From a virus, in IMG/VR virus record IMGVR_UViG_3300028581_001523, positions 1-48,328 of that record: DNA of 48,328 bases. One strand, 5' to 3'. Shown piece by piece: positions 26,090 to 35,275 of this stretch. Every line of letters starts with the position of its first letter. The stretch's first letter is position 1. Made by a program: the position numbers and the translations under genes. The notes under the pieces were generated by a model. It did not search any database, was not told where the DNA came from, and worked only from the letters and a program-made list of their open reading frames with translations.

Positions 26090-26530
26090 ATGACAACTCT
26101 AGAATTTCAAGTAGAAGACTTAGTAAATCAATACGAAGAGATCACTATCTGTGATATCGTAAAGAAAATCAGTTCTGATTCGAAAGATCTTGTTCGATCA
26201 GTAATTTCACATCTTGTGATTAAAAATGGTTGGAGAATCAAACACGAGTGTGGTAAACTATTTATCCACAAACTTCCCTGTGAAAAGATAAGTTGTGTAA
26301 ATCATCGTGACAGTAGACATGTTGAATTGAAAGCAAAAACTTTACCAGATCATGGTGACTGGGTAGTAACCTGTACCAAAAGTAGTTCTTCTAGACTATT
26401 CTTTGATAGAGTGTTTACTATGGATGAAGTCAGGTGTGCCTACACTAAGATTGAGAAAGTGAACCATAGTGACACACGTGTCAAGAGGTACAAGAAAATA
26501 AAGCCAATTAAGACAATGTCAAACTTTTAA
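26090..26530 (+). CDS. Hypothetical protein, possible winged helix at N-terminus
   Basis: The first 60 residues (EEITICDIVKKISSDSKDLVRSVISHLVIKNGWRI) read like a winged-helix domain. The C-terminal part has CEKISCVNHRDSRHVE and is Lys/Arg-rich at the end. It might bind DNA near the ligase gene, but no family is recognised. It starts 30 bases after the terminator and ends four bases before ligA. Confidence 0.5.
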   Translation: MTTLEFQVEDLVNQYEEITICDIVKKISSDSKDLVRSVISHLVIKNGWRIKHECGKLFIHKLPCEKISCVNHRDSRHVELKAKTLPDHGDWVVTCTKSSSSRLFFDRVFTMDEVRCAYTKIEKVNHSDTRVKRYKKIKPIKTMSNF

Positions 26531-26533
26531 GCC

Positions 26534-28531
26534 ATGAACGAAGATTTCGAAAAGACCACTCAGATCATAGATGAACTAGTTGGTGAGATACAGTATCTGA
26601 ATGATATGTATAGAGTAGGTGACCCTCAGGTGTCGGATCTGGAATATGATCAGATGTTGGTGAGGCTCAATGAACTGGATCCAACCCACCCACTATTACA
26701 TAAGGGAGTGATTGAATCAGAACCTACTACACGTAAACGTAAACTCCCTATCAAGATGATGTCACTGAACAAAGAGAAGTCTGTTGATGATATCATTAAG
26801 TGGTTGAAGAAGGTGGGAAACAGTGAAACTGAGATAGTTGTCATTACACCTAAATATAATGGTATCTCTCTTCTGGTTAATCATTCTACAGGTGAAACCA
26901 ATACTCGTGGAGATGGTGAATATGGAAGAGATTGTGACAAACATATTCAGATAATAAATTCTGATGTAAAAATGAACTTCAACCATCTTTGTTCAGGTGA
27001 AGCCATCATAAGCCGTTATAATTGGGATACTTATTTTAGGGGTAAGTTATCACCTTCAGGTCAGCCCTATAAACTCAATAATGCAACAGTGGCTGGGTTA
27101 CTAAACTGTGATGAACCAACAGAGGAACTGAAGTATGTTGATTTTGTAAAGTATGGCATTCATAATAGTGACATGTATAAAATCGGTCAGTTACAACTTA
27201 TCAATGAGAGTAGTGATATGAGAACTGATTTTCTGGCAGTACCTATATCATCTCTTACAGAATCAATATTAGATCAGTTCTACTATGAAATAAATAAGAT
27301 CTACCCTATTGACGGATTGGTTATTGAACTGAATGATGTAAAGAAACGTAAACAGTTAGACACTGAATCTAATGGGAACCCAGCATATGCAAGAGCCTTG
27401 AAACTTGATAAGTGGGTTGAAGAGTTTGACACCACCATCACCGGCTACATTATTAACATATCAAAACAGGGAAAGATAAAGGGAGTGGTAACTTTTAACC
27501 CTGTAATGATTAATGGTACAGAAGTGAAACAGGCAACATTTTACAATATGCAGTTTCTGAGTAACTTCAATCTCTGTCCTGGGGTTCATATTACAGTAAA
27601 AAAGAGTGGGGAGATTATCCCTAAAATTACAGCAGTTGAAGGTATTCACATCCCTATCTTATCTGAGTTTAAGAAACAGTCAGAATATGATCAGGCATAT
27701 GAGGTGGCTACTGGTCTAGTTGATAAGATTATTGCTGAAAGATATGAGAAAGAAGAACTTGACTTCGACTGGAACTATTTCAATGATTGTCCTATTTGTA
27801 ACAACCCTCTATCATGGGATGAAAACAGAGTAGAACTTATCTGTACTAGTAATGATTGTTCAGGGAGATTGATCAGTAAAATTGAACACTTCTTTCTGTC
27901 TATAGGTGTTGAGGAGTTTGGGAGACCAACCATAGAATCTCTGTATAAAGATGGTTATAATACAGTTGAGAGAATCTTGAACATTACAAAGTCTGAACTC
28001 ATTCTACTAGAGGGGTTTGGAGATACTTCAGCTGATATAATTCTGGAGCAGTTTAATAGAGTGAAACAAGAGGGAGTATCACAGGCCCAGTTGATGTATG
28101 CCTGGGATGTATTTGATGGGAAGATCGGTGAAAAGACAGCACAGTTGATACTCGATAATATTCAGAAAAAGTTTTCTATTGAAGAGATGGTGAAGATTAA
28201 GGGTGTTTCTGAGATAACAGCCAAGTGTTTCCTGAAGGGACTAGAAACGTTTATAACACTTCCAAGTGTCTTAAAGGTAAAGTATATCAGTTCACCAAAG
28301 AAAATCGTTTCTAATGAGTCTTACATAGGTTTCTCAGTATGTTTCTCAGGTGTACGAGATAAAGAACTTGAAAAGAAGATAGAAGATGGTGGAGGGGTGA
28401 TAGCAAGTGGTGTTTCAAAGACGACTTCTCATCTTGTTGTGTCTGATGTAAATCAATCAACATCAAAGATGGTTAAAGCAAGAGAATTGAACATACCTAT
28501 CTTAACAATTGAACAATTTAAACAGTTATAA
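26534..28531 (+). CDS. ligA: NAD-dependent DNA ligase
   Basis: The domain order is that of LigA: the Ia-like N-terminus with DLEYDQMLVRLNELDP, the adenylation domain with TRGDGEYGRD and GEAII, an OB part, a four-cysteine zinc region (CPICNNPLSW then CTSNDC), helix-hairpin-helix repeats and a C-terminal BRCT domain (NESYIGFSVCFSGVRDKELEKK). Length 665 is normal. The catalytic KxDG motif reads KYNG (Lys107, Asn109), with Asn replacing the usual Asp. This raises doubt about activity or reflects a phage variant. It probably seals Okazaki fragments. Confidence 0.9.
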   Translation: MNEDFEKTTQIIDELVGEIQYLNDMYRVGDPQVSDLEYDQMLVRLNELDPTHPLLHKGVIESEPTTRKRKLPIKMMSLNKEKSVDDIIKWLKKVGNSETEIVVITPKYNGISLLVNHSTGETNTRGDGEYGRDCDKHIQIINSDVKMNFNHLCSGEAIISRYNWDTYFRGKLSPSGQPYKLNNATVAGLLNCDEPTEELKYVDFVKYGIHNSDMYKIGQLQLINESSDMRTDFLAVPISSLTESILDQFYYEINKIYPIDGLVIELNDVKKRKQLDTESNGNPAYARALKLDKWVEEFDTTITGYIINISKQGKIKGVVTFNPVMINGTEVKQATFYNMQFLSNFNLCPGVHITVKKSGEIIPKITAVEGIHIPILSEFKKQSEYDQAYEVATGLVDKIIAERYEKEELDFDWNYFNDCPICNNPLSWDENRVELICTSNDCSGRLISKIEHFFLSIGVEEFGRPTIESLYKDGYNTVERILNITKSELILLEGFGDTSADIILEQFNRVKQEGVSQAQLMYAWDVFDGKIGEKTAQLILDNIQKKFSIEEMVKIKGVSEITAKCFLKGLETFITLPSVLKVKYISSPKKIVSNESYIGFSVCFSGVRDKELEKKIEDGGGVIASGVSKTTSHLVVSDVNQSTSKMVKARELNIPILTIEQFKQL

Positions 28532-28532
28532 T

Positions 28533-29357
28533 ATGAAACCAATCACCTACGAAGAAGCAGCAAAGAGAGCATACAACCCGACCGCCTACAAGGACGGCTA
28601 CAACACAGCCGTTGAACTGGCAAACAGGGAAATTGAATCAGCCTATTCTGATGGATTTAACTCAATGGTAGAATGTGCTAAAGAGCAAATTATAGACCTC
28701 ACCGCAGACCGGGATTACTGGAAAGGGTTGTGTACTGTGATAGCATCAGACAAGGAAGCTGAAATTCAACGCCTAAAAGACCTGATGAAATGCAAGGCAG
28801 CTGTATCCAAACCTGACCTCACTGATGACGTTACACTCATTCAAGGATTGATTAAGCGGATTGAAAGGCTGGAACAGCAGATTAAGGTTGACGAACAGGC
28901 ACAAGACACCCTATACAAAGACATCAAAGATTTGAGGCGCAAAATCAAGAAATCCAAATCAAATAGCTGGACGCAGACAGTTGATAACGCTATTCATGAC
29001 CTGATGCCAGTCTTGTCGGAAACAATATGTGAACTGAAATTAAAGGTTGAATCACTTGAAAAACAGGTAGAGATACTCTGTGATAACGCTGAAACTGATA
29101 GTCAGCGGATTGAGAAGCTGGAAGCATATATTGATTCACTAATGTCAGAACATAATAAGAGAGTTGTAATTAATCTTTCTGATAAAAGTGAATTGTTAGG
29201 AATGATTGAGAAATTGGAATCAGAATCACATGACGAAACAACCAGATACCTTGCTTTGCTACAAAAAGTTGAGAAGCTGGAACAGGGTGCGGTTATGGAT
29301 GGGGAAAGAATAGGTATTGGTGGATTTGGACACACAAAAATCACTAAAATCAAATAA
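28533..29357 (+). CDS. Coiled-coil hypothetical protein
   Basis: A 274-residue protein, ATG at 28533 directly after the ligase stop. The start contains AYKDGYNTAVELANREIESA and later regions have long heptad-like stretches (GLIKRIERLEQQIKVDEQAQ, LKLKVESLEKQVEIL, KLESESHDE). Codon use differs from neighbours, with more GCC, CTG and GAC codons in the first half. It marks the start of an accessory stretch. Function unknown. Confidence 0.6.
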   Translation: MKPITYEEAAKRAYNPTAYKDGYNTAVELANREIESAYSDGFNSMVECAKEQIIDLTADRDYWKGLCTVIASDKEAEIQRLKDLMKCKAAVSKPDLTDDVTLIQGLIKRIERLEQQIKVDEQAQDTLYKDIKDLRRKIKKSKSNSWTQTVDNAIHDLMPVLSETICELKLKVESLEKQVEILCDNAETDSQRIEKLEAYIDSLMSEHNKRVVINLSDKSELLGMIEKLESESHDETTRYLALLQKVEKLEQGAVMDGERIGIGGFGHTKITKIK

Positions 29358-29360
29358 CAA

Positions 29361-30248
29361 GTGAAAAAACAACTACTTATTTCCTTTTCGGGTGGCAGAA
29401 CAAGTGCCTACATGACGAAGATACTTTTAGAAAACTATTCAGATGTATATGAAATGATGGTTGTGTTTGCTAACACAGGGAAGGAGAGAGAAGAAACGCT
29501 CGAATTTGTTGAGAAATGTGATAAATATTTTCGGTTTAACTGTATTTGGGTTGAAGCAATAACAAATCCAACACACGGGAAAGGAGTAACGGCAAGGGTG
29601 GTTGATTTTAATACTGCTTCAAGAAACGGCGAACCATTTGAGCAGATGATTAAAAAACACGGCATTCCATCTGTTGCGTCACCACATTGCACAAGGGAAT
29701 TAAAAAAATACACAATCATGTCTTACGCTAAATCAATCGGATGGAAGAAATATTATACCGCTATTGGAATACGGGTTGATGAAATCGACAGGGTTTCTCC
29801 AACTGCCGAAAAGCAAAGATATATTTATCCACTTGTTTCTTATCAGCACGGAGTTAGACTGCAAGATATAAATAAGTTTTGGATTCAGCAATCATTTGAT
29901 TTAGAATTGAGTTCATACGAGGGAAATTGCGACCTGTGTTTTAAAAAGTCATTCAGGAAATTAATGACCATTGTGAATGAAACACCTTCTGTTATCGAAT
30001 GGTGGGATATGATTGAGCAGAAATACAAAGACTTCATACCTCCTACAAAGAGTCACAATCCACTACTAACTACACCTATTTATCCATTTCGTCAGAATAC
30101 AAGTATCCGTAAAATAGTTGAAATAGCGAAAAAACCATTTAAACCATCCGGAAATGACGCTACGAAACTTGATATGATTACAAATCAGCTTGAGTTATTT
30201 GACCTTGACTTTAGCAACGGATGTACGGAATCATGCGAAGTTTTTTAA
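29361..30248 (+). CDS. PP-loop (PAPS-reductase-like) ATP pyrophosphatase
   Basis: The N-terminus reads KKQLLISFSGGRTSAYMTK, a PP-loop for ATP. A PHCTRELKKY segment and GNCDLCFKKSFRKL follow, as in phosphoadenosine-phosphosulfate-reductase-like proteins carried by many phages, and the last segment has paired cysteines. Such enzymes activate a substrate by adenylation. The substrate is unknown: sulfur transfer, DNA or nucleotide modification are all possible. It starts with GTG three bases after the coiled-coil gene. Confidence 0.72.
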   Translation: MKKQLLISFSGGRTSAYMTKILLENYSDVYEMMVVFANTGKEREETLEFVEKCDKYFRFNCIWVEAITNPTHGKGVTARVVDFNTASRNGEPFEQMIKKHGIPSVASPHCTRELKKYTIMSYAKSIGWKKYYTAIGIRVDEIDRVSPTAEKQRYIYPLVSYQHGVRLQDINKFWIQQSFDLELSSYEGNCDLCFKKSFRKLMTIVNETPSVIEWWDMIEQKYKDFIPPTKSHNPLLTTPIYPFRQNTSIRKIVEIAKKPFKPSGNDATKLDMITNQLELFDLDFSNGCTESCEVF

Positions 30249-30268
30249 TCATTAAAACCAAGTAAGCC

Positions 30269-30853
<585 letters not shown>

Positions 30854-30856
30854 GCC

Positions 30857-31036
30857 ATGACTAAAGAAGAACAAATCGTAAAAGACATTCGAGAATTGGT
30901 TGATAAATACTGGTCATTCGATAACAATCAAATTCATACCCATTCGTGGCACGACAAACAGGATTGTCTTGAACAGATTGACCTCTACCTTGCCTCACAT
31001 TCCACTGAGCAGGAAAATAGTATGGAAAGAATGTGA
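30857..31036 (+). CDS. Small hypothetical protein
   Basis: A 59-residue acidic protein starting MTKEEQIVKDIRELVDKYW, three bases after the previous stop. It is helical and hydrophilic, with an HTHSWHDKQDCLEQIDLYL middle. No family recognised. It is the kind of small early protein common in phages and lies in the accessory stretch. Confidence 0.5.
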   Translation: MTKEEQIVKDIRELVDKYWSFDNNQIHTHSWHDKQDCLEQIDLYLASHSTEQENSMERM

Positions 31037-31078
31037 TGGGTTATTTTATTTTGAGAAACAACCTAAATAGAAACGAGT

Positions 31079-31312
31079 ATGAAAGCCTGTAACATTAGGA
31101 AGACAACCGAAGGATTGATAAACTACATGAAAAAGCATGGATATACTGGATTAGTATGGCCCGGTGAATGTGGATGCTCGATTGATGATATTGCGCCCTG
31201 TGGATGCCCGATAAAAGAGGTTGACTGTCGATTAGGGTATGAGATTCCAAGTGACAACCCTGAATATGATTTTATGGTAACGATATTTAAACCTAAACCA
31301 GAACCAAAATGA
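31079..31312 (+). CDS. Small cysteine-rich protein
   Basis: A 77-residue protein with a helix (TTEGLINYMKKHGYTGLVW) and a Cys cluster GECGCSIDDIAPCGCP followed by DCRLGYEIP. Five cysteines in a short span suggest a zinc or other metal site. Proteins of this look are frequent in phages of Gram-negative hosts, but without a known function. Confidence 0.6.
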   Translation: MKACNIRKTTEGLINYMKKHGYTGLVWPGECGCSIDDIAPCGCPIKEVDCRLGYEIPSDNPEYDFMVTIFKPKPEPK

Positions 31313-31383
31313 ACACCGCAGACAAAATCCTAAAGAAACACGAAAGTTATGACCATAAAAACACAACAGACAAAACGTATTGA
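31309..31383 (+). CDS. Very short reading frame, possible gene remnant
   Basis: A 24-codon frame (MNTADKILKKHE then SYDHKNTTDKTY) begins with a four-base overlap with the previous stop. The start looks like that of small phage proteins, but it ends early and no downstream continuation is convincing. The remaining bases to 31430 contain no gene; TAAATTTA just before the ATG at 31431 may be a promoter box. Confidence 0.25.
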   Translation: MNTADKILKKHESYDHKNTTDKTY

Positions 31384-31430
31384 ACAACAGAACGAATATA
31401 AAGAGAGAATGAATATAAAAAAATAAATTT

Positions 31431-31817
31431 ATGGAAAAAATAGAGTCAGGACGTGGATGTACAGGTATATGGATTCCATTGGAAATTTGGGATGATAAAA
31501 ACTTATCAAGAATAGAGAGAGATGCACTAGCAGAAATTATGCACTTTAATAAAAGAGGTGGTCAGTGTTATGCATCAAATGCTTATCTAGGACAGATACT
31601 AGGAGTTACTAATGGACGTGTAAGTCAGATTATCAAGAAACTAAAAGACGATAGTTATATTACTGTCTCATACTCCTACAAAAATAATTATACAAGAGAA
31701 GTTGATAAACGTTATTTAAAGATAAATTATTCTAAAATCTATGTTGAAGGTAAGGAAGAATATGATAAACAGTTGGAGGACTTTCTATCCACTCGAACCT
31801 CCGCAAAGGCTATTTAA
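31431..31817 (+). CDS. Winged-helix DNA-binding protein (HTH_36-like)
   Basis: A helix-turn-helix region is clear: IWIPLEIWDDKNLSRIERDA, then a GQCYASNAYLGQILGV segment and RVSQIIKKLKDDSYI. This resembles HTH_36-type domains found in plasmid and phage replication initiators. The frame stops at 31817, just inside the first of four 21-bp tandem repeats. It could be an initiator binding the repeats or a transcription factor. A frameshift would add a repeated LFNKLKAVF-type tail encoded by those repeats. Confidence 0.65.
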   Translation: MEKIESGRGCTGIWIPLEIWDDKNLSRIERDALAEIMHFNKRGGQCYASNAYLGQILGVTNGRVSQIIKKLKDDSYITVSYSYKNNYTREVDKRYLKINYSKIYVEGKEEYDKQLEDFLSTRTSAKAI

Positions 31818-31893
31818 TAAATTAAAAGCGGTATTTAGAATATTAAATCGGGTATTTAATAAATTAAAAGAGGTATTTAATAAATTAACTAAG
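31810..31893 (+). repeat. Four 21-bp tandem repeats (iteron-like)
   Basis: Four consecutive 21-bp units run from 31810 to 31893, of the form GTATTTAATAAATTAAAAGAG with a few differences. The period is two helical turns. They begin inside the 3' end of the winged-helix gene. In another frame they would encode a repeated seven-residue unit (LFNKLKA, VFRILNR, VFNKLKE, VFNKLTK). They resemble iterons, but they could also be the coding repeat of a shifted gene. Confidence 0.75.
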
Positions 31894-31953
31894 TATTATT
31901 ATATATATGGTATATTAGTATATAGGTTATTAATATAAGTTATTAAAATAGAA

Positions 31954-31971
31954 CGTCACGAAAATGTGACG
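31954..31971 (+). promoter_or_regulatory. Perfect 6-bp stem-loop
   Basis: CGTCAC pairs with GTGACG around the loop GAAAAT, 28 bases before the ATG at 31999. There is no U run, so it is not a simple terminator; it may be an operator or an RNA structure. The 31818-31998 interval has otherwise only the 21-bp repeats and very AT-rich sequence. Confidence 0.5.
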
Positions 31972-31998
31972 ACCCAACTTCTCATAAAAGACTTCACA

Positions 31999-32253
31999 AT
32001 GAAAAAGACATCAACTCACCCTACTATGAAATACAAAGTGACAGCTCACTGTAATCTATTCGAAGTAAACCAATCTGGACTCTCTACAGAGAAAGTAAAA
32101 CAAGTTCTCTACCTAATCAGAAAAATGAAACGATTCTGTTGCTCTACAAAACATCTTCGTAAACGTAACGGTACTCATTATTGGGAAAGTCGATTGGATC
32201 AGAACCTGTGCAACAATTCACCTTTATCAATCACTATTGAAAGAATCAATTGA
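31999..32253 (+). CDS. Small basic hypothetical protein
   Basis: An 84-residue basic protein starting MKKTSTHPTMKYKVTAHC. It has a FEVNQSGLSTEKVKQVLYLI segment, then Lys/Arg-rich sequence. The ATG at 31999 was preferred to a GTG at 31966 inside the stem-loop. Its stop lies one base before the helicase ATG. Role unknown. Confidence 0.5.
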   Translation: MKKTSTHPTMKYKVTAHCNLFEVNQSGLSTEKVKQVLYLIRKMKRFCCSTKHLRKRNGTHYWESRLDQNLCNNSPLSITIERIN

Positions 32254-32254
32254 T

Positions 32255-33949
32255 ATGTTGGGAACATATGAAATAAAAAATGAACGTATCTACTTTAAGA
32301 CAAAGTATGATGCTGATTTCGTAACTGAGGTTAAAGAAATCGTTGGGAGAAAGTATGACCCAGAAACTAAGTCTTGGGATTGTCCTTTGAATTTTGCTAC
32401 ATCTGTACCTATTCAGAACCTGATTAACAAGTTTAAACTCGAAGATCTCAATTCTAACAGTGTTTCACCCTCAGATGATATAATCCATCAGTTCGATATA
32501 GAGAATTCAGTACAACGCATCATTCCTAGTGTAAAACAGAAAATTCAAGGTATGAAATTACCTTGGAAGGTGAGAGACTATCAGGTTCATGGTATTTCGT
32601 ATCAATTGGCATCCAAGAGATGTATAAATGCTTCAGCACCTGGTACAGGAAAAACAATGATGGCTATCTTAGCTGTTGAGATAGAAAACTTATTTCCATG
32701 TGTGGTGGTGGTTCCAGCTTCTGTTAAGTATAACTGGCAGAGACAGTGGAATATAATGAACCCAAAGAGAACAACATCTGTGATTAACAATAAAGAAGAT
32801 AATTTTGGTGCAGATGTATTGATCTTAACATATGATAGTGTAGGTAAGAAAGAAGTTATTTCAAAAGAGGGAGAAGATGAAAAAATAAAGGTGAATCTGA
32901 AATATGAACAGTTGGAGAAACTTTCTATCAAAAGTGTTATATGCGATGAATCACATGCTATTAAAACTGGTAAAGCCATTCGTACCAAAGGAGTGAAGAG
33001 ATTGACCAAAGGGGTAGAATATATTTTTATGTTAACTGGTACTCCTGTTATGAATCGTCCAGCTGAAATTATCTCACCTTTGAGTATATTGGGACAATTT
33101 GATCAGATGTTTGGAAACTGGAGAGATTTTGTGTATAAGTATTGTGGAGCCTATGAGACTCGTTTTGGACTTGACTATACTAGTGCAACCAACACAAGAG
33201 AGTTAAATGAGAAAATGAGAAAGATATGTTATTATAGAGTAGAAAAGAGAGATGTACTAAAAGATCTCCCACCTGTTCAAGAAACACTCTACTTGGTTGA
33301 TATAGACAACCGTAAGGAATATAACAGAGCCTCCAATGATCTAATAACCTATCTGAAAGAAAACTATGGACAATTGAAAGCCGATAATGCTCTCTATGCA
33401 CAATCATTAGTTCTTATTAGTACGCTATCCCAGTTATCAACAAAGGGAAAGATAGAGGGAATATGTGAATGGTTGGATAGTTTTATTGAATCATCTGATG
33501 AGAAGATAGTTGTATTTGGGATACATGTAGAGTTTCTCAAGTCACTATCTAAGAAATATAAGTGTGATGTGATTATAGGTGAAGTAGATCACAAGAAACG
33601 ACAGTTGATAATTGATAACTTCCAGAAGAATGAGAACAGAATATTGTTTATGAATATTGCTGTTGGATCAATTGGGATTGATGGGTTACAGAATGTTTGT
33701 TCAACTGTATTGTTCTATGAGTTACCTTGGAAATCTACTGATTTGGAACAGGCAATTTCACGTGTAGAGAGATCAGGACAGAAGAACAATATTGAAGTCT
33801 TCTACCTACTTGGTAAAGACACTATTGATGAAGATATGTGGGAATTGATTTTGAGTAAACAGATGGTAACTGACTCTATAAATATTGGTATTGATGTTGA
33901 GTCTCAACAGTATATGAGCCAATTTATCAAGAAAATGATTCAGAAGTAG
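32255..33949 (+). CDS. SNF2-family DNA helicase/translocase
   Basis: The ATP-binding site APGTGKT is near residue 128 and the Walker B box reads DESH near residue 231. A LTGTPVMNRPAE segment (motif III) and the C-terminal IGSIGIDGLQN then RVERSGQKN (motifs V and VI) complete the SNF2 set. The first 90 residues look like a HARP-like N-terminal region with KYDPETKSWDCP. The ATG at 32255 follows the previous stop. It probably remodels DNA forks or clears protein roadblocks. Confidence 0.85.
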   Translation: MLGTYEIKNERIYFKTKYDADFVTEVKEIVGRKYDPETKSWDCPLNFATSVPIQNLINKFKLEDLNSNSVSPSDDIIHQFDIENSVQRIIPSVKQKIQGMKLPWKVRDYQVHGISYQLASKRCINASAPGTGKTMMAILAVEIENLFPCVVVVPASVKYNWQRQWNIMNPKRTTSVINNKEDNFGADVLILTYDSVGKKEVISKEGEDEKIKVNLKYEQLEKLSIKSVICDESHAIKTGKAIRTKGVKRLTKGVEYIFMLTGTPVMNRPAEIISPLSILGQFDQMFGNWRDFVYKYCGAYETRFGLDYTSATNTRELNEKMRKICYYRVEKRDVLKDLPPVQETLYLVDIDNRKEYNRASNDLITYLKENYGQLKADNALYAQSLVLISTLSQLSTKGKIEGICEWLDSFIESSDEKIVVFGIHVEFLKSLSKKYKCDVIIGEVDHKKRQLIIDNFQKNENRILFMNIAVGSIGIDGLQNVCSTVLFYELPWKSTDLEQAISRVERSGQKNNIEVFYLLGKDTIDEDMWELILSKQMVTDSINIGIDVESQQYMSQFIKKMIQK

Positions 33950-33950
33950 T

Positions 33951-34011
33951 TTATATTCGTTATAAATTAAGGTGAAAATTTTGTTTATATGAAAAAGATT
34001 ATTAATTTTAG
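33951..34011 (+). promoter_or_regulatory. Dyad promoter P5 (short form)
   Basis: TTATATTCGTTATAA at 33951-33965 begins just after the helicase stop. TTTG at 33980-33983 and TAATTTTA near 34003 are separated by 19 bases, matching the Bacteroidota -33/-7 spacing. The promoter lies 27 bases before the ssb ATG. Confidence 0.75.
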
Positions 34012-34037
34012 AATGTTAAACGTAGGAAAGTAAGAAA

Positions 34038-34391
34038 ATGAAAACGACAAATAAAATTTTTCTATTGGGTTTTGTTGCTCAAGATCCAATAGATCATGAT
34101 TTTGAGAATGGGACAAAATGTACAAATCTTGTACTTAAAACGTTAGACCACTATGGTCCATCTGGTGAGAAGAAAATCGATAAGAACTTCCACAACCTAA
34201 TTATGTGGAATGGTAAGTGTGAGATGGCTTCTGTATTATTGAAAAAGGGAGACTTGGTGTATGTTGAAGGGTCACTGAAGAATAAGAGAACAGAGGGAAA
34301 GAATGGGTCTAAAGCAACCTTCAAAGTGGAGGTCGTGGTCAACGAATGGACCAAGATCCCTATTGTTGAACAAGAAGAAGAAAAAGAGTGA
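34038..34391 (+). CDS. ssb: Single-stranded DNA-binding protein
   Basis: An OB-fold SSB of 117 residues with MKTTNKIFLLGFVAQDP, NFHNLIMWNGKCEMASVLLKKGDLVYVEGSL and KVEVVVNEW. The acidic end (EQEEEKE) replaces the usual SSB tip. It is the first gene of the unit under P5 and overlaps the RNase H gene by four bases. Confidence 0.85.
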   Translation: MKTTNKIFLLGFVAQDPIDHDFENGTKCTNLVLKTLDHYGPSGEKKIDKNFHNLIMWNGKCEMASVLLKKGDLVYVEGSLKNKRTEGKNGSKATFKVEVVVNEWTKIPIVEQEEEKE

Positions 34392-34852
34392 TTCATATTT
34401 TTGTAGATGGATCCGCGTATTATAAATCGGGTCTAGGGGGCATTGGTGTCTATATTATTGATTCAGATAAAGAATATTTCATATCAAAAGGGTTTAGATC
34501 AACTACAATAAGTCGGATGGAGCAAATAGCACTTTTACTCGCATTACAAAGTCTAGATCGAACAATCCCAATTCAGGCAGTTATTTATTCAGACTCACAG
34601 TACGTGACTAAGTCATTCACAGAACATCGATTAGAGAGATGGGAGAAGATGAATTGGGTAGGTGTAGCCAATATTGATCTTTGGAAACTAATACTTGAGG
34701 AGATAAAGAACCACCCACTATTGAACTTTAGAATAGTTCATATAAGAGGACATCAAGAAGACGTCTCTTGTTTTAAAGCCTTTGGAAATGCTGTAGCCGA
34801 TATTTTTGCTAATTTCAAAATTCATAAAATTTATCATGCGGATTACTTATAA
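34388..34852 (+). CDS. rnhA: RNase HI
   Basis: RNase HI removes RNA from RNA-DNA hybrids such as primers. The catalytic residues are visible: HIFVDGSA (Asp7), SRMEQ (Glu45), SDSQYV (Asp69), RGHQED (His122) and AVADIFA (Asp138). It starts with GTG inside the ssb stop region. Length 154 is typical. Confidence 0.88.
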   Translation: MIHIFVDGSAYYKSGLGGIGVYIIDSDKEYFISKGFRSTTISRMEQIALLLALQSLDRTIPIQAVIYSDSQYVTKSFTEHRLERWEKMNWVGVANIDLWKLILEEIKNHPLLNFRIVHIRGHQEDVSCFKAFGNAVADIFANFKIHKIYHADYL

Positions 34853-34967
34853 TAAGGAACATGAAGCTAAGAGAAAGAGATCTTGGCAGAAGACTGTTAA
34901 GGATATGTTCTTCAAAGAAGACAAGAAAAAGTCTGAACATCAAAAACTTGTAAACCAAAAGAAATAA
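34836..34967 (+). CDS. Small basic hypothetical protein
   Basis: A 43-residue Lys-rich protein (MRITYNKEHEAKRKRSW) overlaps the RNase H gene by 17 bases and the next gene by one (TAATG). It looks helical and nucleic-acid- or membrane-binding by charge. No family recognised. Confidence 0.45.
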   Translation: MRITYNKEHEAKRKRSWQKTVKDMFFKEDKKKSEHQKLVNQKK

Positions 34968-35275
34968 TGAAAATAGTGTTATTTATTCTACTTCTTTCAT
35001 TATCTTCTTCTACACTAGCACAAAAGATTTATATAACACAGTATCGATCTGAGGCTAATCTTATAGTTTATGAGACTCAGTATAAGTCAGAAGCAACACA
35101 AATAGTTTATGAAACTCCGTACAAGGCAGAGGCATTAAAGGGATCTGGTTGTTGGTATTATACTCAGTATTCAGGAGAAGCAGACTATAAAGTCTTCTAT
35201 ACCAAGAATCGTTCAGAATCAAATTGTATAATCTATATCACTAAATATAAATCAGAAGCTAAATTTATAAGATAA
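34967..35275 (+). CDS. Secreted repeat protein of the DUF6150 type
   Basis: The start MKIVLFILLLSLSSSTLA is a signal peptide with cleavage expected after LA. The mature part repeats a YxTxYxSEA unit (YITQYRSEA, YETQYKSEA, YETPYKAEA, YTQYSGEA, YITKYKSEA). This pattern resembles the small beta-sheet DUF6150 proteins of Bacteroidota and phages. It might act on the cell envelope. It overlaps groEL by one base. Confidence 0.7.
   Translation: MKIVLFILLLSLSSSTLAQKIYITQYRSEANLIVYETQYKSEATQIVYETPYKAEALKGSGCWYYTQYSGEADYKVFYTKNRSESNCIIYITKYKSEAKFIR

Noticed and set aside
31810-31893. CRISPR array
   Set aside because: The repeats are tandem with no spacers and only 21 bases long.
31741-31938. Separate gene over the 21-bp repeats
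   Set aside because: Its first third lies in another frame of the winged-helix gene and no own start signal is evident; treated as a possible frameshift tail.
34151-34396. Minus-strand frame across ssb
   Set aside because: It is a shadow of the SSB gene with no plausible start region.
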